DNA of 64,000 bases from Lunatibacter sp038209145. GTDB lineage: Bacteria > Bacteroidota > Bacteroidia > Cytophagales > Cyclobacteriaceae. Made by a program: the position numbers and the translations under genes. The stretch spans positions 1 through 64,000 of the forward strand of contig JBBQXZ010000001.1 of NCBI GenBank assembly GCA_038209145.1. Direction: 5' to 3'. The notes beneath the pieces were generated by a model. It searched no databases and was not told the DNA's origin. It saw only the letters and a program-made list of their open reading frames with translations. Shown here one piece after another: positions 36,085-45,720 of the stretch (the stretch's first letter is position 1; each line of letters opens with the position of its first letter).

Positions 36085-36710
36085 TCTTCCATTTCCAAAT
36101 GCTCAAGCGTGTCGGCAAGTTCATCGAAATCTTTAATCCCCGGTTTTATTTCTTTCCCACCTTTCATGGCAATCCCTTTTACTCTAGTTTCCCCCACGAT
36201 CATTTCAACTGTGTCTGCATCAAACCCGAAGCCCAGCAATACATCACAGGCTTGGGCTAGTTCACCGACTATATCCCAGTCTGGATTATTATATTCTTGG
36301 GGATTTGAAGTATCAATCAGCAAGATCACATCGGCTTCTTTCAAGCGCATGGCTAAAGGCAATAATTGATTCAATTGATCATTTGTATCTACCCGTTTGT
36401 TTAAGATCATTTTATACCCCGATTGGGATAGTTTCTGGAGATACGATTCCTCTTCCACTTGGATATATTTTATTCCGGCATAAGCAGCAACTTGTTCTAA
36501 AATAGCACCTGGATGGGTGGTGGCAAATTCACCGACATAATCCAGTCCGGATAACCAATCTGTAATTTCTTTGTAGGCAGCTGGAGATAAAAAATTATCG
36601 TCGGTGGGTTCTAATGCAAATCCCATCAAGTCTACATACATCCCCGAGCAATACCGGGCATCGCTCAAATTGGTTACATTGCTTATCTTTACAAAAGTTT
36701 TTAATGCCAT
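36081..36710 (-). CDS. TrpF-like (phosphoribosylanthranilate isomerase fold) protein lacking catalytic Cys
   Basis: A 209-residue (beta/alpha)8 protein. The start FVKISNVTNLSDARYC aligns with the TrpF signature VKICGITxxxDA, but the catalytic cysteine is replaced by S10. The general-acid aspartate region survives (LLIDTS, D133), as does the C-terminal phosphate-loop-like GGKEIKPGIKDFDELA (about 184-199). TrpF isomerises phosphoribosylanthranilate in tryptophan synthesis. With the base residue changed and no other trp gene around, this is probably a repurposed paralogue. It is monocistronic and overlaps the trmB end by 4 bases. Confidence 0.75.
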   Translation of the reverse strand: MALKTFVKISNVTNLSDARYCSGMYVDLMGFALEPTDDNFLSPAAYKEITDWLSGLDYVGEFATTHPGAILEQVAAYAGIKYIQVEEESYLQKLSQSGYKMILNKRVDTNDQLNQLLPLAMRLKEADVILLIDTSNPQEYNNPDWDIVGELAQACDVLLGFGFDADTVEMIVGETRVKGIAMKGGKEIKPGIKDFDELADTLEHLEMED

Positions 36711-36835
36711 TTCAAATAAATTGTGTAATTTTTGTCGAATTTCAAAGATAGGGGAATTGGAAAGATTTTAAGGTATCAATGAAGGATTTATGGAGGCAGG
36801 CCAGTAAAAGTCTCAAAACGTTCAAGGTTGAAAGT

Positions 36836-37555
36836 ATGAAGCGACAGGATAAAATAAAGCCTGGTGGGAGTATCCGGGTGATAGGTGTATTATTAGGATT
36901 TTTTTTATTGACGCTTTTTTCTTGTGAGGAAGAACGGGAACTGCCTGAAGAAGTCTCTTCTTCCTATCTTCCACTTAATCTGGGACAATATTGGACCTAT
37001 GATGTAGTTGAAAGGGTATATTTTGGAGAAAACGACTTTGAAGACCTGGAATATTACTACCGAGACAAGATAAGCAGACAGTATGTCAATGAAGTTGACG
37101 AATTGGTTCAAGTAGTAACAAGGGAGCGTTCCATGAATCTTCGGGAATGGGAAAACGACCTGGCGTATACTTTGAACTTCAGTAGAAACCGAATTATCCG
37201 AACCATGAATAATAAACCGGTAATCCCCCTTGTGTATCCCGTACAGGTTTTTCAACAATGGGATGCCAATGGGATGAATTCCAATGCAATTGAACTGTTT
37301 ACCATTGAGGAAATAGGAGGGTATGTAGTTGGAAACAGGACATTTGGATTTGCAGCATTGATCAGACAAGCAGAAGAGGACGATCTCATTACACGTAGGG
37401 ATAACCGTTTTGAAGTGTACGCGGAGGGAATTGGGATGATTGAGTCTTACTACGAAGTATTTACCTATTGTTCACGAAGTGATTGTTTGGGAGAACAAAT
37501 TATTCAAAGTGGGCGTTTTAAACAAATGAAACTTATCGCCAATGGTATCTTATAA
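36836..37555 (+). CDS. lipoprotein of unknown function, overlapping the subtilase gene
   Basis: About 239 residues from the ATG at 36836. A basic N terminus and a hydrophobic stretch end in LTLFSC, a lipobox whose cysteine would be lipidated. The mature protein starts EEERELPEE and includes YLPLNLGQYWTYDVVERV, a pattern seen in several uncharacterised Bacteroidota lipoproteins. An ATG 19 codons upstream (36779) would give an overlong signal region. Its last 14 bases overlap the start of the T9SS subtilase, so the two are translationally coupled. A partner, inhibitor or folding-helper role is possible but unproven. Confidence 0.78.
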   Translation: MKRQDKIKPGGSIRVIGVLLGFFLLTLFSCEEERELPEEVSSSYLPLNLGQYWTYDVVERVYFGENDFEDLEYYYRDKISRQYVNEVDELVQVVTRERSMNLREWENDLAYTLNFSRNRIIRTMNNKPVIPLVYPVQVFQQWDANGMNSNAIELFTIEEIGGYVVGNRTFGFAALIRQAEEDDLITRRDNRFEVYAEGIGMIESYYEVFTYCSRSDCLGEQIIQSGRFKQMKLIANGIL

Positions 37556-39179
37556 AACTCCTTTACTTGTTTTTTTATGCTGCATGCTCTTTGGGGAGGT
37601 TATGTCCCAGGACAGGTATGCCGTTCATTACCGGTATAAACCTACAGAAACATTTAGTCTGGATAGGCCACTTGAATTCCTCACTGAAGATGCCGTTCAA
37701 CGAAGGGTACGGGAAGGTGTTTCCTTAGACAGTACAGATCTGCCCGTTTCCAATCCATATATCTCAAAGATTATACCCCATGTAAAACAGATCCTGTATC
37801 ACAGCAATTGGCTAAATGCCTCGCTGGTAAGGGTTGAAAACAACAAAATAGACTCTTTGAAAGCGTTGCCCTTTGTGGAAAAAGTGCTTTTGGTCGGTAG
37901 GGGAAATGGCCCAAGGATTGAAAACAGCCGTAAAAGCTATAACGAGCCATTGAAAATTAAAGGGACAAACAAGCGGCAGCAAACGTTTGAGTTTCAAAAC
38001 GACATTTTGGGAATTCCCCACATGCACGAGGACGGGTATACTGGAAAAGGGGTAAAAATAGCTGTTTTTGATGCCGGGTTTGTGAATACGGATAAAATTT
38101 CAGGCATGGGGCATCTTTTCGATCGGAATCAAATTTTGGCGACACGAGATTTTGTTTTTCCGGGATCTGCAGATGTATATAGGACTGATTCGCATGGTAC
38201 GGGAGCCCTTTCCCTGATAGCTGCTTACGATCCGGAACGGATGATTGCAGGGGCTTTCGACGCCTCTTATATTTTATGTATAACCGAAGACGTGGATTCG
38301 GAATTTTGGATCGAAGAATACAATTGGGTGAAGGCAGCGGAATATTCCGACAGCTTGGGGGTAGATATCATCAACAGTTCCCTGGGATATAACATATTCG
38401 ATGACGTGGACATGAACTATACCAAGGAGGACATGGATGGTGCGACCGCAATTATTAGCAGAGGTGCATCGATGGCTGCGCTGAAGGGCATACTTGTTGT
38501 CACCAGTAACGGAAACGAAGGCAACTTATCTTGGCGTACCATTACTGCTCCGGCAGATGCCGCCGATATTCTGGCGGTTGGAGCCATTTCGAATAGCCTT
38601 GAGAAAGCTGGTTTTAGTTCGGTGGGTCCCACAGCCGATGGCAGGATAAAACCCGAATTAGTTGCCTATGGAACTGGGGTAACACTCTGGAGGTACACCG
38701 CTGGTCCGTCATTTTCCAGTGGAACATCCTTTTCTGCCCCTCAGATTGCTGCCTTGGCAGCCGGACTTTGGGAAGCCCATCCCGAATGGACTAGAGCCCA
38801 AATAAAGGAAAAACTTATACAAAGCGGACACCAGTTTTCCAGTCCCGATATGAATTTGGGCTATGGGATCCCCAATTATTCACGGGTCATGTATGGGGTG
38901 GTAAACGAGTTGGAAGAAGCTGAGCTGGCCTATCAACCAACTAAAATATATCCCAACCCTTTGGATGGAAATACCTTATTTGTAGAATACGCCAATTCGA
39001 ATTCCTGCAAGTTGACCATTTTTACCCCTTCCGGACAGATGATCAACCATTGGCAGTTGGCTAGAAACTCCGGGGAAAACCCCTATGAGGTATCTTTGGA
39101 AGCCATTTCTCCGGGATTATATATCCTTGAATTGCAAGATGGAAAAGAGGGGGAGTTGGTCAAGTTTTGGAGGAAATAA
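37542..39179 (+). CDS. S8 (subtilisin-like) peptidase with T9SS type A sorting domain
   Basis: A 545-residue secreted serine protease. It has a signal peptide (about 1-23) and an N-terminal prodomain-like region (about 25-150). The catalytic domain has D177 (IAVFDAGF), H218 (DSHGT) and S396 (GTSFSAP). The C-terminal domain of about 80 residues begins KIYPNPLDGN and ends GLYILELQDGKEGELVKFWRK, part of the Por secretion (T9SS) sorting domain. It is therefore predicted to be exported through the type IX system and attached to the surface or released. The start cannot be moved downstream without losing the signal peptide, which confirms the 14-base overlap with the lipoprotein gene. Confidence 0.92.
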   Translation: MVSYKTPLLVFLCCMLFGEVMSQDRYAVHYRYKPTETFSLDRPLEFLTEDAVQRRVREGVSLDSTDLPVSNPYISKIIPHVKQILYHSNWLNASLVRVENNKIDSLKALPFVEKVLLVGRGNGPRIENSRKSYNEPLKIKGTNKRQQTFEFQNDILGIPHMHEDGYTGKGVKIAVFDAGFVNTDKISGMGHLFDRNQILATRDFVFPGSADVYRTDSHGTGALSLIAAYDPERMIAGAFDASYILCITEDVDSEFWIEEYNWVKAAEYSDSLGVDIINSSLGYNIFDDVDMNYTKEDMDGATAIISRGASMAALKGILVVTSNGNEGNLSWRTITAPADAADILAVGAISNSLEKAGFSSVGPTADGRIKPELVAYGTGVTLWRYTAGPSFSSGTSFSAPQIAALAAGLWEAHPEWTRAQIKEKLIQSGHQFSSPDMNLGYGIPNYSRVMYGVVNELEEAELAYQPTKIYPNPLDGNTLFVEYANSNSCKLTIFTPSGQMINHWQLARNSGENPYEVSLEAISPGLYILELQDGKEGELVKFWRK

Positions 39180-39284
39180 GGATTTGACAGCAAAATTTCG
39201 TTTTTTTGACTGAAATTAAGCAAACGAAATGCTTCCTAACCAAGTGTTTTTTTACATGTTGGTTTTACTTAACTACGCTAATCC

Positions 39285-39938
39285 ATGAATCCCTTAATAG
39301 CTCCATCTATCCTGGCCGGAGATTTTGGCAATTTGCAACGTGAAATAGAGATGCTGAATAAATCAGATGCAGATTACATCCATGTGGATGTGATGGATGG
39401 TGTCTTTGTTCCGAATATTTCCTTTGGCATGCCTGTTATGGAAGCCATACACCGGCATGCGTCCAAACCTTTGGATGTTCACCTGATGATCGTACAGCCG
39501 GAACGGTATTTGGCTGCATTTCAATCCTTGGGAGCCGCAAACATCACCGTTCATCTGGAGGCTTGTACCCATTTGCACCGCATCATTCAGGAAATAAAAG
39601 CCCTTGGATGTACAGCAGGAGTTGCGCTGAATCCCCACACTTCCATCCAACTGCTCAAGGATATAATCAGAGATGTGGATTTGGTTTGCATCATGTCTGT
39701 AAATCCTGGTTTTGGAGGGCAAAAATTCATCGAACATACTTTTTTGCGTGTAAAGGAGCTAAAGTCCCTAATAATAGAAACTGGTTCAACGGCCAAAATT
39801 GAAATCGACGGTGGAGTTAGCTTACAAAATGCTGCTCAGTTGCTTGCGTGTGGTGCTGATATTTTGGTTGCGGGAAATTTTGTATTTAATTCGAAAAATC
39901 CTACACAAACCATTAATAAGCTAAAGTATATTGTTTAA
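39285..39938 (+). CDS. rpe: ribulose-phosphate 3-epimerase
   Basis: A 217-residue TIM-barrel enzyme interconverting ribulose 5-phosphate and xylulose 5-phosphate. Metal and catalytic blocks are intact: SILAGDFGNL, HVDVMDGVFVPNISFG, the MSVNPGFGGQKF loop and IDGGV near the phosphate site. Length is standard. It is separated by about 100 bases from the subtilase gene, so it probably has its own promoter. Confidence 0.95.
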   Translation: MNPLIAPSILAGDFGNLQREIEMLNKSDADYIHVDVMDGVFVPNISFGMPVMEAIHRHASKPLDVHLMIVQPERYLAAFQSLGAANITVHLEACTHLHRIIQEIKALGCTAGVALNPHTSIQLLKDIIRDVDLVCIMSVNPGFGGQKFIEHTFLRVKELKSLIIETGSTAKIEIDGGVSLQNAAQLLACGADILVAGNFVFNSKNPTQTINKLKYIV

Positions 39939-40056
39939 ATTCAAAATATATGGGCTTGAAATAATTTTGGCTTATTTTTTGTAGTATAATTTGTGAAATT
40001 TAAGTATATCTACGAACTTGTAACCGAGTATTTATAAAATCTTAAAAAGAAAAATT

Positions 40057-40566
40057 ATGAAAACATTATTTGTATCAGCTTTTTTGATGCTGAGTTTTAT
40101 TAGTTTAACTGTATTAGCCCAGGAGGAGTCGGAGGTAGTGACAGATGAAGAAATTGGAAAATTTGCCGTTATGGAAGATTCAGTTATGGCTTTTTATGAA
40201 AAAAAGAACGAAGAATTAATTGCCATGATACGCAACAATGAAGTTATCGAAGGTGCTGGGCGATACAATGAAATAAAAGGTGCATGGGATGATGTGGAAA
40301 AATTGGCAGAGATTGAGATAACTGATGAAGAAAAAGCCGCTTATGAGGAGGTTTTAGCTTTTATGGGTTCTCTGGGTGATGAGGTTCGCGAACTTAAAAT
40401 TGAATTGATCAAAAACGACGAGATATTGGGCATCGCTACCTTTAACAAGGTGAACAAAGCAATGAAAGAAAACCCTGAAGTGAAAGAAAAGGTAGAATCT
40501 TTACAAGCTGAACTCAAGGAAAAAAGAATGTCAGATGAGGACACTAATAGTGAAACTGGTACATAA
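40057..40566 (+). CDS. exported DUF4168-like small acidic helical protein
   Basis: A 169-residue protein with a signal peptide (about 1-22) and a very acidic helical mature part. Two segments resemble the DUF4168 core: one near residues 62-80 (IEGAGRYNEIKGAW) and one near 125-150 (LGIATFNKVNKAMKENPEVK), the latter in the 'G-x-F/Y-N-x-I' arrangement of the family. Function is unknown. An intrinsic terminator follows about 30 bases after its stop, so it is monocistronic. Confidence 0.72.
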   Translation: MKTLFVSAFLMLSFISLTVLAQEESEVVTDEEIGKFAVMEDSVMAFYEKKNEELIAMIRNNEVIEGAGRYNEIKGAWDDVEKLAEIEITDEEKAAYEEVLAFMGSLGDEVRELKIELIKNDEILGIATFNKVNKAMKENPEVKEKVESLQAELKEKRMSDEDTNSETGT

Positions 40567-40594
40567 GGACATACTGCAAAAGAATATTGAAACA

Positions 40595-40623
40595 AAAAAT
40601 CCCTCTTAGTGAGGGATTTTTTT
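40595..40623 (+). terminator. rho-independent terminator
   Basis: An 11-bp stem (40595-40605 with 40611-40621, A/T-rich at its base, GAGGG at the top) with a 5-base loop, followed by T residues. It ends the DUF4168-like transcript. Confidence 0.88.
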
Positions 40624-40709
40624 GTTTAGTTTGCGTTAGATATTGTTGTGGCCAATTGCTTGCTACGACCCATTTTCAAAAGTATTTCACTTTCAAAATA
40701 CGAGCAGTT

Positions 40710-41720
40710 ATGCCAACACCTTATTTATTTAAGCCACTAGTATGGGCTATAATTGTTTTTATAACCAGCTCCATGTCGGAAGCCTGGGCGCAGGATGATG
40801 ATATATTTGGAATCGATCGGAAACTAAGAGGTAATACACGAAAAAGTGAAAGTGAAATGGGGAATATATTTCGAAATGCCATTGGAAATTTTTCCTTTGA
40901 AGCTGCCATGGGATCGGGATTACATTCCAGCGCACTTACCTTCCATAGTCAGACACCTAATGAATATCCGAATATTAATTCAATTTTGACCGATAATTCC
41001 CCGGATATCAGTGCAGAAGACACGCTTACCTTTCGGGGAGTACAGTTTGCCCATTTTGCACAGCTTGGTGTAAAACTGAATTTGTTTGGGTTACTCATTG
41101 TAGGAGGCGGGTATGGGCGGGAGTGGGGAAGAATGGATCCCTTAAAGCTAGAAGACTTCAGGTTTGGATTTGAAAATCCCAACTACACCTTCGACAAGTT
41201 GTTTGGAACGGTAGGAATAGTATTGTTCGATGCCAATAAAAGGGCAGCTTTCTTAAACTGGCGGTATAAAAAGTATGATTCAAACAACTTTTACATGCAA
41301 ACCGAAAAAAGGCTTCGGATTCAACAGGAATACCTTTGGCGGTTTATCCTTGATGGTGAATTTGGCAAACTGATATCCCGGGGGAATTTCGATAGTCAGG
41401 TGTCCATTGATGAGCCCTATTATGGCGTGGGGTTTCGGATAGAAAGAGACTTGTCCAAGTACACCCATCTCTATATCAGGCCTGCCGTGTCTATACGTAA
41501 CCTTAGCTATGGAAGGGCAGATCTCTTGGAAAGCCAAGCGATGACCCAAACTTTGGCCTCCATACAAGTCGGTGCATCAATCAGAATCCCAAGCACAAAA
41601 AAGTGCAAAGTACCGGGTTGCGGGGTAGTCATGGAACACATACATAATGGGGTAGAGTATAGGGGAAGCTCTATCTGGAAGCGTCAACACAGAAAAGTAG
41701 GACAGTGGTACGGAAACTAG
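40710..41720 (+). CDS. exported hypothetical protein, probable outer-membrane barrel
   Basis: A 336-residue protein from the ATG at 40710; the longer frame upstream runs through the preceding terminator and is rejected. A signal peptide (about 1-26, ending AWAQD) is followed by a polar stretch and then alternating aromatic strands (for example FLNWRYKKYDSNNFYMQ and GVGFRIERDLSKYTHLYIRP). The C terminus contains two cysteines in KKCKVPGCG. I do not recognise a family. The gene stands alone before gyrA. Confidence 0.72.
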   Translation: MPTPYLFKPLVWAIIVFITSSMSEAWAQDDDIFGIDRKLRGNTRKSESEMGNIFRNAIGNFSFEAAMGSGLHSSALTFHSQTPNEYPNINSILTDNSPDISAEDTLTFRGVQFAHFAQLGVKLNLFGLLIVGGGYGREWGRMDPLKLEDFRFGFENPNYTFDKLFGTVGIVLFDANKRAAFLNWRYKKYDSNNFYMQTEKRLRIQQEYLWRFILDGEFGKLISRGNFDSQVSIDEPYYGVGFRIERDLSKYTHLYIRPAVSIRNLSYGRADLLESQAMTQTLASIQVGASIRIPSTKKCKVPGCGVVMEHIHNGVEYRGSSIWKRQHRKVGQWYGN

Positions 41721-41873
41721 CATCAAGTATTTTTGAGATTCTAAAAAAATTAGATAAATCGACAATTAGAAAATAAATTTAATATGTTAAAATTGGTTTC
41801 TAGGTAAAATTTTATTTTTCGGAAATGGCTATTTTTTTGTATCTTGCCGTTTATTAGTGAGATAATTTTGAAT

Positions 41874-44411
41874 ATGGCTCAAGGAGAAAACGAGAACATC
41901 ATACCTATTAATATTGAGGATGAAATGCGGGGGGCCTATATCGATTATTCGATGTCGGTTATTGTTTCCCGGGCACTGCCTGATGTAAGAGATGGCTTAA
42001 AGCCTGTTCACCGGAGGATATTGTACGGTATGCAGGAATTGGGAGTATCCCACAATAAACCCTATAAGAAATCAGCCAGAATTGTGGGCGAGGTATTGGG
42101 TAAATACCACCCTCACGGAGATTCGGCAGTTTATGAAACCTTGGTGAGAATGGCGCAGCATTGGTCACTGAGGTATCCCTTGGTTGATCCCCAAGGAAAC
42201 TTCGGCTCTGTAGATGGAGACAATCCCGCCGCCATGCGATATACAGAGGCTAGGTTGAGGAGAATTGCCGAAGAGCTTTTGATTGATATCAACAAAGAAA
42301 CCGTTGACTTTCAATTTAACTTTGATGACACCTTAAAAGAACCTGTTGTACTTCCCGCCAAGATTCCAGCTTTGCTACTCAACGGGGCTTCCGGGATAGC
42401 AGTCGGGATGGCCACCAACATGGCTCCCCATAACCTTAGGGAAGTAGTAGATGGAATAGTTGCGTATATAGACAACACAGACATTACCATACCCGAGCTG
42501 ATGGAACATATCATAGCTCCTGATTTCCCCACCGGAGGAATTATATACGGGTATAATGGAGTAAAATCTGCTTTTGAAACAGGCCGTGGTCGCATCATCA
42601 TGCGGGGTAAGGCAAATGTAGAACTGAAGGACAACGGGAAAGAAATGATTATCATTACTGAAATCCCTTATCAGGTCAACAAAGCAGGAATGGTAGAAAA
42701 AACCGCACAGCTCATCAATGAGAAAAAGCTGGATGGAATATCTGCCATCAGGGATGAATCCGACAGGCAGGGTATGCGCATTGTTTATGAACTTAAAAAG
42801 GATGCCGTCGCCAACGTCGTACTCAATAATTTATATAAGCATACCCAATTACAAACCTCATTCAGTGTCAACAATGTAGCGTTGGTGAAAGGCAGGCCAT
42901 ATACGCTAAATCTGAAGGACCTTATTGTTCATTATGTCAACCACCGCCATGAGGTTGTGGTGAGAAGGACCGAATACGAGCTGAAGGAGGCGGAGAAGAG
43001 AGCCCATATTCTTGATGGATATTTGATAGCTTTAGATCATTTGGATGAAGTTATCAGTTTAATCCGGGCCTCCAGAGACCCGGAAACGGCGAGAACAGGT
43101 CTCATGGAGCGGTTTGAGCTGTCAGAAATACAAGCAAGGGCAATCTTGGACATGCGTTTGCAGCGTCTTACCGGCATGGAGCGTGAAAAGATCCAAAAAG
43201 AGTACGATGAGTTGATGATTCTGATCGAAGAATTGAAAGAGATACTGGCTGATGAAGGCAAGCGCATGCAAATCATCAAAGATGAGCTTGCTGAAATCCG
43301 GGAACGGTATGCCGATGAGCGCAGGACGGTCATTGAGCACAATGCTGAAGACTTCAATTATGAGGATATGATTCCCAATGAGGAAGTCGTGATTACAGTC
43401 AGCCATCAGGGGTACATCAAACGCACTGTGCTTACTGAATACAAGACGCAGAGTAGGGGAGGTGTGGGATCCAAAGGAGTAACGACAAAGGAGGACGACT
43501 TTACAGAATATTTATTTACTGCCCTTACCCATAATTATTTGCTTATATTTACGGATAAAGGTAAATTGTTCTGGCTAAAAACATATGCCATCCCGGAGGG
43601 GGGGAAAACTTCAAAAGGAAGACCCATCCAAAACTTGATCAATATTGAAAGTGGGGACAAAATCCGCTCAATCATTCAAGTGAGAGATTTGTCAGATGAG
43701 GATTATATCAACAATAATTACCTGGTGATGATTACCAAGAAAGGCATCATCAAAAAAACCACCCTCGAACAGTACAGCAGACCTCGAACAAATGGAATCA
43801 TTGCACTGAATATCAGGGAAGATGACCAGTTGGTTAACGTGGAAATGACTAACGGTGACACGAATATCGTGATTGCCTCAAGTTCTGGAAGAGCGGTCCA
43901 TTTCCACGAATCGAACGTTAGGCCCATGGGTAGGACAGCAACTGGGGTAAAAGCTATAAATCTCGGTGGTGGGAATTTCCATGTTATTGGCATGGTTTGT
44001 GTATCAAGAAATGATGCGACCTTGCTTGTAGTTTCTGAAAAAGGATATGGAAAAAGATCCTATCTTACCGAGTATAGGATTACAAACAGAGGTGGAAAGG
44101 GAGTAAAGGCAATGAGTGTTACTGATAAAACAGGAGGCTTGGTAGCCATTAAAGAAGTAATGGATACCGATGACTTGATGATTATCAATAAATCAGGAAT
44201 AGCCATACGAACGCCGGTCGCCGGTGTGCGTGTAATGGGTAGAGCCACCCAAGGTGTCCGGCTAATCAAATTAAATGATACGGATGAGATTTCTTCCATC
44301 GAAAAGATTAAAAACATCATTGACGAAACCGAAAATCAATTGCCGGAATCAGACCAAAATCTGAAAACCGATAATGACAACGGGGATTTCGAAAATGAAG
44401 AAAATACCTAA
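41874..44411 (+). CDS. gyrA: DNA gyrase subunit A
   Basis: An 845-residue subunit from the ATG at 41874. It contains the breakage-reunion domain with catalytic Y123 (AAMRYTEARL) and the quinolone-pocket segment HPHGDSAVYE. There S84 and E88 correspond to E. coli S83 and D87, so the wild-type serine is present. A GyrA-box-like QSRGGVGSKG is followed by six blades of the C-terminal DNA-wrapping domain. The last 25 residues form an acidic tail. An in-frame start ten codons upstream adds a non-conserved stretch. It stands alone, with a TPR protein gene downstream. Confidence 0.96.
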   Translation: MAQGENENIIPINIEDEMRGAYIDYSMSVIVSRALPDVRDGLKPVHRRILYGMQELGVSHNKPYKKSARIVGEVLGKYHPHGDSAVYETLVRMAQHWSLRYPLVDPQGNFGSVDGDNPAAMRYTEARLRRIAEELLIDINKETVDFQFNFDDTLKEPVVLPAKIPALLLNGASGIAVGMATNMAPHNLREVVDGIVAYIDNTDITIPELMEHIIAPDFPTGGIIYGYNGVKSAFETGRGRIIMRGKANVELKDNGKEMIIITEIPYQVNKAGMVEKTAQLINEKKLDGISAIRDESDRQGMRIVYELKKDAVANVVLNNLYKHTQLQTSFSVNNVALVKGRPYTLNLKDLIVHYVNHRHEVVVRRTEYELKEAEKRAHILDGYLIALDHLDEVISLIRASRDPETARTGLMERFELSEIQARAILDMRLQRLTGMEREKIQKEYDELMILIEELKEILADEGKRMQIIKDELAEIRERYADERRTVIEHNAEDFNYEDMIPNEEVVITVSHQGYIKRTVLTEYKTQSRGGVGSKGVTTKEDDFTEYLFTALTHNYLLIFTDKGKLFWLKTYAIPEGGKTSKGRPIQNLINIESGDKIRSIIQVRDLSDEDYINNNYLVMITKKGIIKKTTLEQYSRPRTNGIIALNIREDDQLVNVEMTNGDTNIVIASSSGRAVHFHESNVRPMGRTATGVKAINLGGGNFHVIGMVCVSRNDATLLVVSEKGYGKRSYLTEYRITNRGGKGVKAMSVTDKTGGLVAIKEVMDTDDLMIINKSGIAIRTPVAGVRVMGRATQGVRLIKLNDTDEISSIEKIKNIIDETENQLPESDQNLKTDNDNGDFENEENT

Positions 44412-44453
44412 AACAATAAACTTATAAACCAATAAAGACTTAAAATCGTGATC

Positions 44454-45665
44454 ATGAAAAAGTTAATTTTGTCATTAGCTTTGGTTGGAATAGCCACCAC
44501 GCTAGCATTTGGCCAAAAGAAAGTAGTCAAATCTGCCGAAAGAAATATGAGAAAGGGAAGCTTAGAGGAAGCCTATGGTGAAATCAAGGGAGCTTTGGAA
44601 GATCCTGAAACCAGCGGCGACCCCAACACATTTCTGCTCAAGGGCAAGATAGAGACAAAGATGTTTGAAGCTGATTCTTCAAACACCATGGAGAATTTAA
44701 CTTACGGAATCTCTGCTAAGGAGAGTTTTATGACTACTTTCGAAATGGAGGGTAATGATTCAACTACCAAAGTAAGTAATGACCTTTTCAAAGAAGTGTT
44801 GCCAGACATGCCTGAAAACTTCCAAGGAGAGGGTATTTATAGGTTGAAAAATGCTGCTTTTAACAAGGCTCTCGACCGCTATGAAGATGATGACATGGAA
44901 ATGGCATTTGAATTCTTTTCTTTAGCTGCAGATTTGGATCCAAAAGACACTACTAATGTGTTCAATGCCGGCTATACCGGAAACATGGTAGGAGAATCCC
45001 AACGGGCCAAAACCTATTTCACAAAGCTGTTGGATATCGACGAATACAATAAGTTAAATGCTTATTATTTTCTAATCCAAATTGCTTCTGCTGAGGATAA
45101 TAACCCAGAGGAAGCTTATAGGCTAGTTTCCGAAGCAAGGAAAATTTATACAGATGATAAAGGCTTGGCAGAATTCGAAATCCAACTTTTATTACAGCTG
45201 GATAAAATGGAAGAAGCAATGACTTCCATCGAATCAGCCTTGAAGAATGATCCTGACAATACAGCTATCCGATTAAGATATGGGTATTTAAAAGAAAAAT
45301 CAGGAGACATAGACGGGGCTTTGGAAGAATACACAAGAACAGTATCATCTGACGGCGAATTTTTTGAAGGCAACTATTATGCAGGTGCACTATACCTTGA
45401 AAAAGCTCGAAATATCATTACCGAAGTGAACAACCTCTCTGACGATGACTGGGAAGTAAAAGCTCCTGTTATGGTTAAGGAGGCCGATGATCTTTATGCA
45501 GATGCTTTACCTTACTTTTCAAAAGCTTCAGATTTAAAGCCTGATAATACGGATATAATGGAAATATTATATCAAATACACACAAGGTTGAAAAATGAAA
45601 CGAAAGTTGAGGAATATGATAAAAAGCTTTCAGACCTGTTGGGATCAGATTGGTTGGAAAGATAA
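44454..45665 (+). CDS. exported TPR repeat protein
   Basis: About 403 residues from the ATG at 44454. A signal peptide (about 1-21, ending AFGQKK) is followed by TPR-like helical repeats throughout, such as AFEFFSLAADLDPKDTTNVF and SIESALKNDPDNTAIRLRYGY (near residue 255). The sequence is acidic. It follows gyrA by about 40 bases and may be co-transcribed, but no functional link is known. A strong bidirectional terminator follows its stop. Confidence 0.85.
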   Translation: MKKLILSLALVGIATTLAFGQKKVVKSAERNMRKGSLEEAYGEIKGALEDPETSGDPNTFLLKGKIETKMFEADSSNTMENLTYGISAKESFMTTFEMEGNDSTTKVSNDLFKEVLPDMPENFQGEGIYRLKNAAFNKALDRYEDDDMEMAFEFFSLAADLDPKDTTNVFNAGYTGNMVGESQRAKTYFTKLLDIDEYNKLNAYYFLIQIASAEDNNPEEAYRLVSEARKIYTDDKGLAEFEIQLLLQLDKMEEAMTSIESALKNDPDNTAIRLRYGYLKEKSGDIDGALEEYTRTVSSDGEFFEGNYYAGALYLEKARNIITEVNNLSDDDWEVKAPVMVKEADDLYADALPYFSKASDLKPDNTDIMEILYQIHTRLKNETKVEEYDKKLSDLLGSDWLER

Positions 45666-45685
45666 ATTTTCAAAACACAAACATT

Positions 45686-45719
45686 AAAAAGGACATTGAT
45701 TTAGGTCAATGTCCTTTTT
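45686..45719. terminator. bidirectional intrinsic terminator
   Basis: A 14-bp perfect stem (45686-45699 with 45706-45719) with a 6-base loop and T-rich tails on both strands. It lies between the stops of the convergent TPR gene (+) and DASS transporter gene (-), whose stop codon begins 2 bases after the stem. It should serve both. Confidence 0.9.
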
Positions 45720-45720
45720 T

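Noticed and set aside
40587..40709. N-terminal extension of the exported hypothetical protein
   Set aside because: It would run through an intrinsic terminator and place the signal peptide 42 residues inside the protein.
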